NCBI GenBank assembly: GCA_948567375.1
Contig: OX419755.1
Span: forward strand, 31,315,001-31,379,000
Source: Lunularia cruciata
Taxonomy: Eukaryota > Streptophyta > Marchantiopsida > Lunulariales > Lunulariaceae
DNA length: 64,000 nucleotides
Reading direction: 5' to 3'
The notes beneath the pieces were generated by a model. That model did not search any database, had not been told where the DNA came from, and saw only the letters and a program-made list of their open reading frames with translations. This document shows positions 34,161 to 45,472 of the stretch, one piece after another. Made by a program: the position numbers and the translations under genes. How positions within the stretch are numbered: position 1 is the first letter of the stretch; every line of letters starts with the position of its first letter.

Positions 34161-35828
34161 GTAAAGATTATAAATCTACAAAAGAATTATTGCTTTATAC
34201 AGATAATTATTGTTGTGTTGGAGAAGGTCGGGTATTCAAAATTGAGAGAAGATGAAGCATTGTTTTGAGTTTGGGTACTACGAAACTTGTGTTTAATATG
34301 TAAATGGCATAGGTACATGCAATCATTAAACACTTCAATAGGGCAACTTCTGCAATAGGAGTTGAATAGGGGGACATAAGAGGAAATTCAATAGTTTTTT
34401 TTATTTACTCAATTTAATCAGACCAAGATGGGAAAATAAGAATCAACCTACCAATTTTAGTAACTAACTGTCTATTGCAATAAAAAAAATTTGTAACCAT
34501 AAGAGCTACAAAATTCAGAATTGTCAATTAAAATTCATAGTTTTATTGATATATAAAAAAGTTGGCATGGGCCAACTTTTTAACGATCATTACAATGATA
34601 CGGAAGTCTCTAGTGTCTTCTTCAACATCTCTTGTAGTAGCTAAACAAATTTTAATAAGAAAATAAAGTAAGGTCAAATTTTAAAATTTTGATTTTTAAA
34701 GTTATTATTATATGGTGACGAGGAGTATATTTAAAAGATATTCTAAATAGAACGAGAAGTAAGCTCATAAAGTTGTGAGTATTACACATGGAAATGCAAT
34801 TCATGTCTTTATTATCTCAAATAATTTCATGAGATGAAGATCAAAACAAACACTAGGAAGCTGCAAGCTATAGTAGGGGCTACAACACATACTGTAAAAT
34901 GGATATCTAACATCTAACTGTAAGGAGGACAATATTGTGTACTTATTCTCATGGTTAGAAATTTGATGAATCATTTTTATGTAAATGTTTATTAAGTTAT
35001 CTTATTAAATTCTAATAATATCCTTATTATTCAAAAAATTATAGTTCTAGTCTGAATTTGACATCAACTAGCTTCACATGTGCAAGGCTCCATAAACTAC
35101 TTTAGCCTTGGCTACCCTGAATTCAGAGTGTATCATAGTAATTGGTCGATGCGCTTCTTTGCAACTTAAAAACAATGAACCATAATGATAAGTATAACCA
35201 TACAAACATTAGAATAGAAAGTATTCTAAAATCATTTTCCATAAATTTTTGTTAATATTTACAAATAAATCTATACTAATAACTGAAAATGGGATATATG
35301 GAAGACCACTTTTACTAGAATGCACATAAGTAATATCTATAAATCCATTAAAATAACTTGTGAGAAAAAGAAGCATAGTATATGAGTGTATTTAGCATAA
35401 AAGATTTTAGCAAATATTATATCTATTGTAATATGTTAAATGTATTTTTTCTTTCATGCATATTTGCTATTTAGGGCAATCAGACTCGTTTGGAGTATAT
35501 ATAAGTAAAAATTTATAGTCTATATGAGTAAATAAATAAATTATTGGCATATAATTTCTGGAAATAATTGTTTATCTTATTTGTATTTTGAAGTGATTAG
35601 AAGGAAACAAATATTATATAATATTTACCCCTAAATGAGTTGGTAATTTATGTTTTAATTTCAAATTTTAGTCTATGGTATAATTTTAAATTAAATGTTT
35701 TTATATTAATAAAACTATTAAACCTTAAAAGGTTAGAGGCAAGAATATAGGAACAACTTTATTCTTTGTGCTTTATCTATAATGATTTTTTTATTTTTTA
35801 TGTATTTAATATAAATAAATTTTTTTAA
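34161..35828. other. AT-rich DNA without genes
   Basis: No frame of recognisable content and no dated repeat is visible. The sharp rise in A and T begins here and persists to the end of the window. Confidence 0.6.
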
Positions 35829-36093
35829 GGGAATCCTTAAATAGACATCTAAGTTCCTTAAAAACACATCCAAGTTTCACATATCATATTATGCATACTT
35901 ATATTAGCTTTTCACTCCACATTAATCACTTGATTCTGCATGATTATGTCTTGGTTGGTCACATAAACTACATTGGCTGATCACCTGTCCCAAGGTAAAA
36001 TTTAGCTTACCTAAGTGATTCGTTGTGAACTAAGTTTTATTAAAACTTTTATCTTTTTTTAAGGAAATTGGATGTTTATTTAAGGATTCCTCC
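35829..36093. mobile_element. MITE-like inverted-repeat element, about 265 bp
   Basis: The left end (GGGAATCCTTAAATAGACAT..) and the complement of the right end (GGAGGAATCCTTAAATAAAC..) form terminal inverted repeats of about 35 bases with a handful of mismatches. The interior is non-coding. A target-site duplication is not clear because both flanks are T-rich. Confidence 0.6.
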
Positions 36094-36354
36094 AATATTT
36101 TTCATTGTAGTTGTATAAAGTAAAACATCTTCAAAATAATAATGACAATTCTTATCTCTTATTAATGACATGCTCTCTCATTAGTCACCAAGACTCAAGA
36201 GTCTACAATCAATACATTTATTCAATAGTCATATGGTAATGCAAATAGTAACAATTGTGTAGTGTAAAGAAAGAGGATTTGACACATTCTTTGTTTATAT
36301 CATAACAATTATACTTTGCAATATGTATCAAAGTAAGTTGAACTCTATTCTACA

Positions 36355-36836
36355 TGTAACAATATGGAGTTTACCAATGAGTTAGTTGAGACTAATGAAG
36401 CAACAAACATGCCAAATTAGACAAGAATTATAAGAATATTCTAGAAGCATATAAGAAGCTATATAGTACTTTTTAAGTATTGGGTACTATGCATTCCAAG
36501 AGGGGATTTATAGGAGTAAGCTTCTTGGGAAGCTTCCTAATTAGTTTAGCTTGCCTGCCAAATAGATGACTTCTAAAAGGAAGCTTCCAAACCAATTTAG
36601 CTTGCATGCTAAATAGGCAGCTTCTAGAAGGAAGGTTTTTGAGAAGCTTCACAATTAACTTGGCTTGCACTCTAAAAGATGGCTTTGATGAAGCTTCTCA
36701 AGAACCTTGTATGTTCCTTATAAATATCAAAGCCTAGGCTTGTGCTAGGCATTTGGAATTTCATTCATTCAAGAGTTCCAATGTGATATTTCACTTTGAT
36801 CTTCCATTCTCCTATTTCTCTCCTTTGTCTTTTGCA
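36355..36836 (+). mobile_element. LTR of the heat-shock-element family (482 bp)
   Basis: It opens TGTAACAATATGGAG and closes TCTTTTGCA. It matches the solo LTR at 50028-50467 in opposite orientation along its length. Upstream of the TATA box (TATAAATA, about 36719) it carries a perfect three-unit heat-shock element GAATATTCTAGAA at 36434-36446 plus several GAAGCTTC and TTCTAGAA pairs. Flanking 5-mers CTACA and CTGTA do not match well. I see no polyprotein after it, so it is a solo LTR or a truncated end. Confidence 0.75.
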
Positions 36837-37084
36837 CTGTATATACTCAAGATATTTGTACTAGAATAAGGAAAAATAAATCATTCAGGTCATTTATTTC
36901 AAGAATCAATTACTGTAGGACATGCCGCTTGAATGCTACTTGCTATTGGGTAGTAATTATATCTCTATGTCCAAAAAATTTTACTTCTTTGCATCAACTT
37001 ACATTTGTGCAAATAATTAAACTCAAAGATAGCACCTAGCACTAATCACCAACTAACCAAAGTCCACTGCTCATTCATTGGTGC

Positions 37085-37310
37085 AATCCATAGGAGAGCA
37101 ATCACTCGAGGTGATGCTTCTTTGGATGCTCCAATAGCTTGTATACCTCCCAACTTGCATAGGTTAGATATCTTAGGTGTAGTAGTGTATATTTCTCATA
37201 TCTATAGAGTTGGAGCTAGCCCCATTTTACCTCTTTTGTCTCTCCTTTGTAGGGCTTGATAGTCTTCAGATCCTTCATGTGTTCTATGTGGTTGCATTTT
37301 TTTATACTAA
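37085..37310 (+). repeat. 5'-truncated LINE 3' end, including the end of the coding region
   Basis: It translates to 'RAITRGDASLDAPIAC', then 'LDILGVVVYISHIYRVGA', then a stop, in line with the C-terminus of copy B. The tail 'ctagccccattttacctcttttgtctctcc' follows. It is the only LINE piece seen right of 34.16 kb and links both halves of the window to one genome. Confidence 0.75.
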
Positions 37311-39061
37311 CCAAAAGGAAGAGCTTATAGCAAGAGAGAGAATAAGATATGTAGAGCAAAGTCCACCAAAGTACTCAATCTATAACACTTAAAAAGATCC
37401 AATGAGAATACTTAAAACATTGTGCTTGTCAAGAAGTAAAGGCCATGTTCTTCCTTTGGGTGTGTAATAACTTCCTACTAATGACATATAGTCATAGTAC
37501 ATTATTTGACGGTTTTAGTCCTTGTAAATAATAGCAAAATTCCAATCTAAAATAAATCTATAACTTTAGATTTATCTAGAAATAAATATATCTATAAATT
37601 TATATAAATAATAATTACATAACCTTCATATTTTAAATAAATAAAATTTACAGAAGTTTGAGGATATTTAAATTCAAATATTAGACATATATGTAAATTT
37701 TATTTTGTAAATTATCTTTATACATATATTTGACTATAATACATTCATAAATGTTATAGGTAAATATAAATCATAGTAATAGATTTTATCATCTTAATAT
37801 AATAAGTATAATTGCAATTTAATATCCTAAGTAAGTATATAAAACTTGTCTTTAACTTTAATATAAAAATTAACAATAAAATTTCTAATATAATATAATT
37901 AATAAGTTTTATATTATATTGCCAAACAATCCAAATGCTGCAAAAGCTACTTTTACTTAATTCTCTAATGTTCAAGAAAAACTAACCAAACTTATCTTGA
38001 GAAGTCTATGAAGCCTTTAACTTGCTTAAGTAGCTCTTTATACAAATTCAATGGACTTTACATGAATTTGAATGCTTACTCAATGTTATATTAGTTAAAT
38101 TACCAATTTTTTATCCAAATTTGATAATATAATTTATAAAAAATTATAATATAATCAAATATTCATTCATATTATTTTATTCTTTTGTATAATTATTTTT
38201 TAGATAAATAATATTATTTGATAAATGATATTATTTGATATTATTATAATAAATGACTACCCTATAAGATATGATATTTAAAATAATAAAACCTCACTAA
38301 TATCTAGCCCAAAAGATAAGCATTATGAATAGGGTCTAGATTTGTATTCATTCTAAAGAAAAAATTATATTTATATTTGAATTTGGAATTTACAATTTTT
38401 AATAACAAATATATTTGTGGTAAATGATTCAAGTAAAATAAGATGCATATTCTATTAATAATATTAGTTCCATTTATCTATCTATTCATCTTTATTTCTT
38501 GAAAATTTAGATTCTTCCTCATCAAATCAACTATAAATAATTGTTTAAGAAGTTAAATATGATCAGTAATTTAAAAATCTACCACAACTACAAGCTTATA
38601 AATTGATGAAATACATCCCTATTCACATAATCTCTTTCATATACTCTTCAATTTGCACATATTAGTATCTTTAGAAAACCTCAATTTTAGTTGTTTAAAC
38701 CTTAAGTAATGGAATTTTTAATCCATTAGGTCTTCTCAACATAAGCTTTTGGTCTCATATTTTTCAGAGATCTAAGACTATTATGTAGGAATCTAGAATC
38801 TTATCCTAACTTAAAATTATAAAATATTCTAAAGCTTAAAAGTTAGATGACATCTCTTTGCCTTGACATCACTCATTACTCAAATCTCATCTAACTTGAT
38901 CAAGCTAATGGTTGTTTTACACATTTTATACACCAAATCATATTGATTTTATAAAATCCTAAATTTATGTACTACTTTAATATAATCTTCATCTTAAATT
39001 CTCTTATGAGTTCATATCAATAAGATTTATTTCCAATTATATAAGAGTGCTAATTGAGTAT
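37311..39061. other. AT-rich DNA without genes
   Basis: Nothing beyond A/T-rich sequence is recognisable. The minus-strand frame at 37754-37975 is Ile/Leu-rich by composition only. Confidence 0.6.
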
Positions 39062-39410
39062 CTACAATAATATTGAGTTAGTAAAACCTAAATATAGCAT
39101 ATAGAAGATAGAATTAGCATGTATGTTTACATATTTTAACAAAGTTCTACGAATATCTTAACAACTTTTAGAAACTTCCAGAAGATCAAGTAGTTTGTAT
39201 GCCAAGTAAAAGGCCAGCTTAGCTTGTACTACCAAGAACTTTGCTTCTAGAAGTAAACTTTGTTGGAAGCTTCTATTGGAGACTTAAATTTAGTTACCTT
39301 TAAATCAAAGCACAAGCTCAACACAAGCAATCATAGTTTAACTTAGATGAGAGATTCCAATTCAATTTCCCCTTCTCCCATTTCTCTCATCTGTTTTTTT
39401 AATATTTAAC
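39062..39410 (+). repeat. Decayed LTR of the heat-shock-element family
   Basis: Aligned with 36355-36836 it keeps the perfect three-unit heat-shock element GAAACTTCCAGAA (39171-39183), 'gcttctagaag', 'ggaagcttct' and the end motif 'cccatttctctcatctg'. The ends are approximate. Confidence 0.55.
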
Positions 39411-39894
39411 AACTTAATGGTGGATTTTCTTTCACATATTGTCATGTTAATTTAGTTAGAGATACTTTTGGCGTCATATTAAATTAGTCTTACTTCTAAC
39501 TCATAATTAGTATAATTAGTTAATTTTTACTTCTCAAAACTACCCAATCTATTCATCAAAGACTAATATGCATATTGGTATATAATAGAACCTGTCTAAA
39601 GTGATATTATCTAAAATAATAATCTCCATAAACAAATATTTGACTCCGGTCCGGAGTATGCCCCATACTTGAACTAATAACCCTCTATTGGTTGATATTC
39701 AATACTTTTTATTGGTCCAACAACTTTTGTAAAGTAATATACACTATATAAAAATGAAAAATTTGGAATTATAGCTGGAAATATTGCCTATTTGTGCTGG
39801 AAATAATCTTGAATGCCCCTCTTGACCATCTGGCACATCCTCAGAGTGCCCACGCTCTCCTTCATCTTTTGCAGTGCCAAGATGAACTTGCCAT

Positions 39895-42138
39895 TGTTGC
39901 TTGCCTGCTACAGCCAAAAAGTTTCTAGTGATTGGATCATCGCCTGAGCTTTCTTGGACGGCATAGGAATGACTTCCTTGCTGTCATTGTCATTGGCCTT
40001 ACCTTCATTTTCACCTTGGAGAAGATGATCTTCAATGGCCTCGTCAATGGTAGGAGTGTAGGTAACCACATCTTCATTTGGGTAGTTGAGTAGGTTACTG
40101 ATGTCCATTGGATTGCAGTACCGAAGCCTTGTGATCTGAGACTCAAGCTCAACAACAACTTCTTGATCAAGAAGTTCCTCTTTGTTATGTTGTTCTTGTT
40201 GTGCACCAAGAATATTGTGGATTTTGCAGTGACCAAAGCAGTTGCAGATGGTTTAAGGCTTGACGTCATTATTCCAAGTGGGAACAGCCATCCTAATGGC
40301 TTCAAGGATGTAAATTTTTTTTTTGGCTTGGTGACTCCATCTTCAAGATATTGCAGTAGTACACAATTAAATTGGTGATGGTAGTAGGCCTTCATATTGC
40401 AGATGATTCCAACATCATAATGCTACAACTTTGATGTCATGTTTGGATGAAGGTAGAAAACTATGGTGTTTTGGAATTGAATGCGGCTTGGAAGCTCTTG
40501 AAGAGGGATGTGGGCTACAATTGCCAAGAATAAGCAAAAATTTCTTGTTAGCCATGCGGTGATCAAACTCTTTGAGCCACTCTAAAAAACTATCTACGTC
40601 ATCCAAGCCTTGGAATTATTGCAATAAGTGCAGCCAAGGTTGTCCATATTGATGTTCTTGAAGCACCATGAGCTTTCGGATTTCCCAATGACCAAAAGGA
40701 GAAGCTTCCCAAAACTATCTCCATTGTAGCAGATGGTAAGGGTCAAATGCTCTTTGTGCTACTTTTTGCCCTCAAGCTGCTTAGTTGCCAAGGAATTGTT
40801 TGCATAAATAAAAGAATAAGTGTTTTTGTTAGCTTGCTGCACTAACCACACACCAAAAAAACCCAAACCAAAATGTTACCAACCTGCATTCTGTAAAAAA
40901 GCCAAGTCTTGTCCATGTTGTAAATGTTGCACCACTCAAACTTGTCAAGTATCCCCCAGATTTTGGGTCGCTCATCCTTGATGAGATTGATGTCAACAAA
41001 TTCACTCTCGCCAAAGCGGAAAAATGAGCGGATTCCATGGCAAGCCTTGAAGGCTTCCAACTCTGTTGGAAAACTCAAAGTGGATGTGATACGGATAAAA
41101 GCAATCTAAGATTTTTATGCCATTCTCCTTGATAAGGTTGCCACTCATGTTGATGCGCTCCTAGTTTGCTATGAACCATTCTATCAAAGCAGATTCCATC
41201 AATGGATATTTCACTATTTGCTGACGCTTTGCAGAAAGGTTGGATTGTAACACCCAATTATGCATGTGTGGTATTATGATATTTAGCTTAGTATTACAAA
41301 TACTTGAGAGATATTATTTATATAAAGATAAATAATGGTTCTATATTAATCATGATTAGCTAAAATTAGTCATAGCTAAGATAGTGGGGACCTTACTTTA
41401 GAGGAAGTGGAAAAGATGAGCACCACTATTTTGGATTCTAATGTGTTGACTTGGTATTATTCCTAGGTGTTTGGCTTGAGGAAAGAGTTGAGAACTCTTG
41501 GGCCCACAAGACTTTTTGTTTTGGATTCTTTTTATAGTCCAAGGATAGCCCATGTGAAGGAATCCTTGACTTAGTGGTTGGATCAAGATAAGATCATATG
41601 CTTAGTGGAATATACCCATGTGGATAAATATTCCTTTATACTTTTTTACTTTATTTGACTATTACCCTAGTAACTTGAGTTACTCTAGTAGTTAGTAACT
41701 TTGGTGCGTAACTATTTCACAAGTATATAAACTAGGAGTGAGTAGGTACTCATCATCCTTTCATTTGCAACTATCTTTCTCTCATTGAGTTCTCTAGTGA
41801 GGAATGTCTTGAGTCTTGGAGTGTTAGCATTGGAGGAGTATGATGGAGTTGGGGTCCTTGCCTTCTTAGTCCATGGTGCACTACCATAATAGCAATCATA
41901 GGTTCATCCTAAGTGAGAGACAGGCCGGCTCATAAAAGAAGTGGGCCTTCTTGAGCACATCAGCCGATCACTTCAATGTGGTCAAGATTGTAGCCTAGCT
42001 GACCTTGACATTATGCTTAGTTTCAAGCCAAGACTTGAGTTGATTTTGTAAGAGGGTAGGGTTCTTTTGTTTGTGCTCACAAAGAGCAATGTGGACTTTA
42101 TCCAACATTGTGGTATGTTGTGCTCCATGGCAAGGCAT
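39895..42138 (-). pseudogene. pogo-type (CENP-B/Jerky-like) DDE transposase
   Basis: The N-terminus starts at ATG 42138 and has a CENP-B-type helix-turn-helix ('LDKVHIALCEHKQKNPTL', 'ATILTTLK'). After the LTR insertion come 'LSAKRQQIVKYPLMESAL', 'FKACHGIRSFFRFGES' and the first catalytic block 'YNMDKTWLFYRM' (NMDETGLFYR in intact relatives). Then come 'FLEWLKEFDHRMANKKFLLILGNCSPHP', where the second catalytic Asp of the usual LDNC block is Gly, and 'EAIRMAVP.WNND'. Stops in the N-terminal part are TAG and TGA where Gln or Arg would fit. It is inactive. Confidence 0.8.
41246..41922 (+). mobile_element. Solo LTR inside the pogo transposase
   Basis: It starts TGTAACACCC and ends about GAGAGACA. 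It interrupts the transposase between 'FYEPA' and 'LSAKRQQ'. Its right half recurs at 42657-43020. It carries 'gttactctagtagttagtaac' and a TATA-like 'tatataaac' near 41723. A clean target duplication was not found (TGGAT left, GGCCG right), so the right end is provisional. Confidence 0.6.
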
Positions 42139-42614
42139 GGTGGTGACGGTGTGTTTGTAGTGTGTTTGTGGTGTGTTGTTGGGATGGGTTTAGACTGATT
42201 CTAGGGTGGTATTGAGTTGCAAAATTATCCGCTTGATAAAAAAAATCAATTAATTTAATCATATGGGTCACCTTGTCTAATGTAATAACCTCTATAAATT
42301 AATACTCAACCCTTGGTCCCAACAATATTAGTTTAGATAGGTTATTTTGTATTACAAATTCTCAACTTGGTATGATCTCATATGCTATTCATCAATATTA
42401 AAAGAATATTGCCAAGGTTTGTTGCACTCTTTTGTGTACATTGAGTTCACAAGTTATTGTTAGTCCAACTATATTGTAAATCAAGCCTAATAAGGTAATA
42501 TTGAATGTTGAATCCATTCATGATAGCCAAATGTTTTCTAAATTATATCCTTTTAGATAGTCATAGTACCTTAAAACCTTGATCTTATTCTAGATAAAGC
42601 CTCGTCCAACCTTA

Positions 42615-42647
42615 AATCAACCATAAACTTGTAATTTATGGTTGATT
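42615..42647. repeat. Perfect 13-bp hairpin
   Basis: AATCAACCATAAA and TTTATGGTTGATT pair perfectly around a 7-base loop. It lies just right of the pogo element. It may be a remnant of a small inverted-repeat element. Confidence 0.6.
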
Positions 42648-42656
42648 CAAGACCAC

Positions 42657-43020
42657 ATGCTTAAAAAAATATTCCCATGAGTATGTATATTCCTTTAGAC
42701 TTTTAGACTTTATTTGACTATTAGCCTAGTAACTTGAGTTACTCCAGTAATTAGTAACTTTGTTAACTTGAGTTACTCCAGTAATTAGTAACCCCATAGT
42801 TCACAAGTATGTAAACTAGGAGGTGAGGAAGTACTCATCATCCTTTCATTTGCAACTATCTCTCTCTCATTGAGTTCTCTAGTGAACAATGGTCTGAATC
42901 TTGAAGTGTTAGCCTTGGAGTAGTATGATGGAGTTGGGGTTCCTTGCCTTCTTAGTCCATGGTGGGTTACCATAATAGCCATCAAAGGTTCATCTTGAGT
43001 AAGAGACAAGTCATCTCACG
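42657..43020 (+). repeat. Right half of the 41246-type LTR
   Basis: It matches 41604-41922 from 'tattcctttagactttt' through 'ctcatcatcctttcatttgcaac' and 'gatggagttggggt' to 'ggttcatcttgagtaagagac'. A short stretch ('acttgagttactccagtaattagtaac') is duplicated in this copy. The left half is missing. Confidence 0.7.
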
Positions 43021-43026
43021 TATCAA

Positions 43027-43425
43027 CCTGAAGATAAGTTCATTCTTCTAATATTATTGAAATTCTTTGTTCTTTCTTAAGATGCCAAAGCAAGAGGTGA
43101 AAGTTGATATTCTCCATCTTGATCAGTTAGAAAAGGTGGTCACTTCTATACAAGATATCAAGGAAATAATAGCTTGGGCTTGCAAAATCATCTTGAGCAA
43201 AGGGATATGCACCACCTAAGTCACACTTCCTTTACTCATATGAATATACAATAAGACAAGTAGGCAAGTATATAAAAAATATGACATAAGAATGTAAAAT
43301 AGCTCCTCCATAAGCTACAATGTGATCTAAAACTAGAATATTTGTTATAGATTGAAGTATTTGTGTTGTTTCCTCCTCTTCTTGATTATCATTTATTATA
43401 AGGAATATACCACACTCAGATTTTG
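43027..43425 (+). repeat. Direct repeat L of a 16.4-kb pair
   Basis: It matches 59451-59860 from 'cctgaagata' through 'ttctttcttaagatgc', 'caagatat', 'gcttgcaaaatcatcttgagcaaa' and 'taactcctccataa'-like text to 'cttcttgattatcatt'. The pair brackets the Helitron remnant. Its origin is unknown. Confidence 0.65.
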
Positions 43426-43557
43426 AACATTTAAGAATTAATATTCATCTTGGGGATAGAGAATCCATATTTTATAGTGTCTTTAAAAACAAACCTTGAG
43501 ATCATAAAAGATATACAACTAATTGGAATATCTTGGGTTCACTACTTATAGATTTAA

Positions 43558-43596
43558 GCACCAAGTTCCAAGCACCAAGCACCAAGCACCAAGCTA
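43558..43596 (+). repeat. Short AAGCACC heptamer array
   Basis: About five imperfect copies of a 7-base word (caagcac) lie in a row. It is a simple-sequence tract without further meaning visible. Confidence 0.7.
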
Positions 43597-43789
43597 CTTC
43601 TATTCAATTCCTTCAACTTCTATTTATATCACAAACAACATATCTATCTATATTTGAAACCTCTATCTTTATTAACAAAATCTAGGACAAGCTTACCATA
43701 AAACAAACAAGGTTCTTCACTTTGAAAAGCAATTGCTTTACATATTTTATTGCAAGGTGAACCTTCAAGTGCATGGTAATTTGTTGCAA

Positions 43790-44134
43790 ACAACAACTAC
43801 TACAAACCTTAAACTTTGAATCCAATAAATGGTAGAAACAACATGTGAATGATGCAACCACCTTAGGCAACAATGTTATGATATCCAAATAGACGAGGAG
43901 ACAAAATACCATAATCAAATTTGTGCCACCTATAGTGCTATTGCCTCACATGCACAAAGAGAACCATGCCGGACAACAAAAGCTTCTTCCCAAAAGATGG
44001 CAAAAACAACATGTGAACATTGCAACTGCCTTAGATGGGAGCTTTATGTTGTCTAAACATATGAGGAGAGAGGACATACTATAGGCAACTTTGTGTTGAA
44101 TATAATGCTATTGCTTCAAATGAACAAAGAGAAT
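43790..44134 (+). repeat. Tandem units of about 165 bp, left part of an interrupted array
   Basis: Two units share 'aaacaacatgtgaa..ttgcaac..cctta', 'atgaggagag' or equivalents, 'ctatagtgctattgc' and 'aaagagaacc'. A third unit continues at 51165-51326 beyond the gypsy element. The array was cut by the insertion. It may correspond to the repetitive N-terminus seen in plant Helitron proteins; that is inference. Confidence 0.6.
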
Positions 44135-44869
44135 TGTAATACCAAGAGCTAGCCATATGATCTAGATGTGAAATTTGGTTTGGTAACATCTAGAATGATG
44201 TTATACATGATGGTCAAAATAGATAAGATAGAAGTATCACCAAAAGAGTACTTCTACTAATAGGGCAAAAATCAAAATAGACTTGAGAACCTTAGAACCA
44301 ATAGCTAGACAAATGATTTAAAGGTGAGAATTGTTTGGTAACATCTAGAAGGATGTAACACATGATGGACTAAACAGATCAGAAAGAGGTATCACCAAAA
44401 GGGGACTTCTACTAATAGAGTAGGAATGAAAATATGCTTGAAATCTTTGAAGGCAATTTTGGAGGCTTAAATGGATGAATTAGGCCTCGAAAATGTGTGG
44501 ATCCTCCCCCAATGCAAGATAGATTAGCCTTCCCTCCCCCTTGCTTTGTCTTGTCAAGAGCTTTCCAATGGTACTCTTACTCACGTGATTCTGAGATTCC
44601 TACAAGAATATTCCCTAAAAGATTCTCCGGTCAAAGCTTGTTTGACCAACCAGATAGGACCTAAACCAGACATGTCACCCATCCAAGTAATAATCCAAGG
44701 GTGGAGCTTGCTGACATGTCACTTATTTGTGTCCCTAATCCTATGGTGGAGCTTCATTGGATAAGATCCTCTTTGTCTATATAATAAAGAGAAGGTGCTC
44801 CTTTGGAGCATCAAAGGTTTGAGTGTGCAATCTGTGTGTTCTCTCTTCTCTTGTCCTCGGAGTATTACA
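44135..44869 (+). repeat. Gypsy 5' LTR
   Basis: It runs from TGTAATACC to GTATTACA. It holds a TATA box (TATATAATAA, 44778-44787) and, about 130 bases upstream, the inverted W-box pair GGTCAAAGCTTGTTTGACC (44629-44647). A G-box core CACGTG lies at 44582-44587. These motifs would sit in U3, the promoter part. Confidence 0.9.
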
Positions 44870-44870
44870 A

Positions 44871-44884
44871 TGGTAGTAGAGCAA
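44871..44884 (+). promoter_or_regulatory. Primer-binding site, initiator-Met-like
   Basis: 'TGGTAGTAGAGCA' starts one base after the LTR end and differs from the usual TGGTATCAGAGC by two bases. The second copy at 61503 reads 'TGGTATTAAAGCA', which supports the assignment. Confidence 0.7.
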
Positions 44885-45472
44885 GTGTTTTAGTCCAAGA
44901 GAGTGGATCACCCCTCTTGGAATAGCACGAACTATTGAAATTGAGTAATTTGAGGTGGAGAACATAGAGTAATTGCTAGACTTAGGAAGGACTTTAGAGA
45001 GCGGATGGGATGGATGCGCCGGGAGGACAATTTCCTGCACTTAGCTTTCCATTCTCAAATCCATTCCACATCAAGGTTATGTACATCCAACGTGAGCAGA
45101 TGAGGGTATCGCTAGTTTATCACTTTGGTGTAGAATTTATGGATTGAGTGATGAACTCACGAAACCCGGTGATTCTACCTGTGGTGATATATGACAAAGA
45201 GTGGGATTTGACAATTTATATTCTATTATGATAATATGGATATGAATGTCCTAAATCCTCTCGCTTTCAACACTCAAGTAGAAATCCGTAATGTGGTGAG
45301 ACCAAAAGTGATGTTTAGAGATTTTGTGGTTAGGAATTTTGGTGAGGAGTATTATCAATAAGTGATAGCTTTTGAGGTCCCAATGGTATTTCTGATAGTT
45401 TGTGCGCCTTCCAGAGTGATTATATTGACTTTGTATTGAAGTAGACATTAACAATTGAGTGTTGCAGGAACC

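Larger units (their letters stand above)
39583..42350 (-). mobile_element. pogo/Tigger-type DNA transposon, interrupted by a solo LTR
   Basis: The left end (AACCTGTCTAAAGTGATATT, 39589-39608) and the complement of the right end (AACCTATCTAAACTAATATT, 42324-42343) form terminal inverted repeats. They bracket a minus-strand transposase remnant. An LTR of about 677 bp (41246-41922) sits inside the transposase reading frame. The outermost bases and the TA target duplication are not certain. Confidence 0.7.

Noticed and set aside
36473-36670. 65-codon frame with repeated 'MQAKL' words
   Set aside because: It arises from the repeated heat-shock-element words of the LTR read on the non-transcribed strand.
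37754-37975. Membrane-protein-like Ile/Leu-rich frame
   Set aside because: Composition artefact of AT-rich DNA with no start context or homologue in mind.
43558-43596. Repeats suggestive of a CRISPR array
   Set aside because: The units are 7 bases, contiguous, without spacers; a simple-sequence tract in plant DNA.
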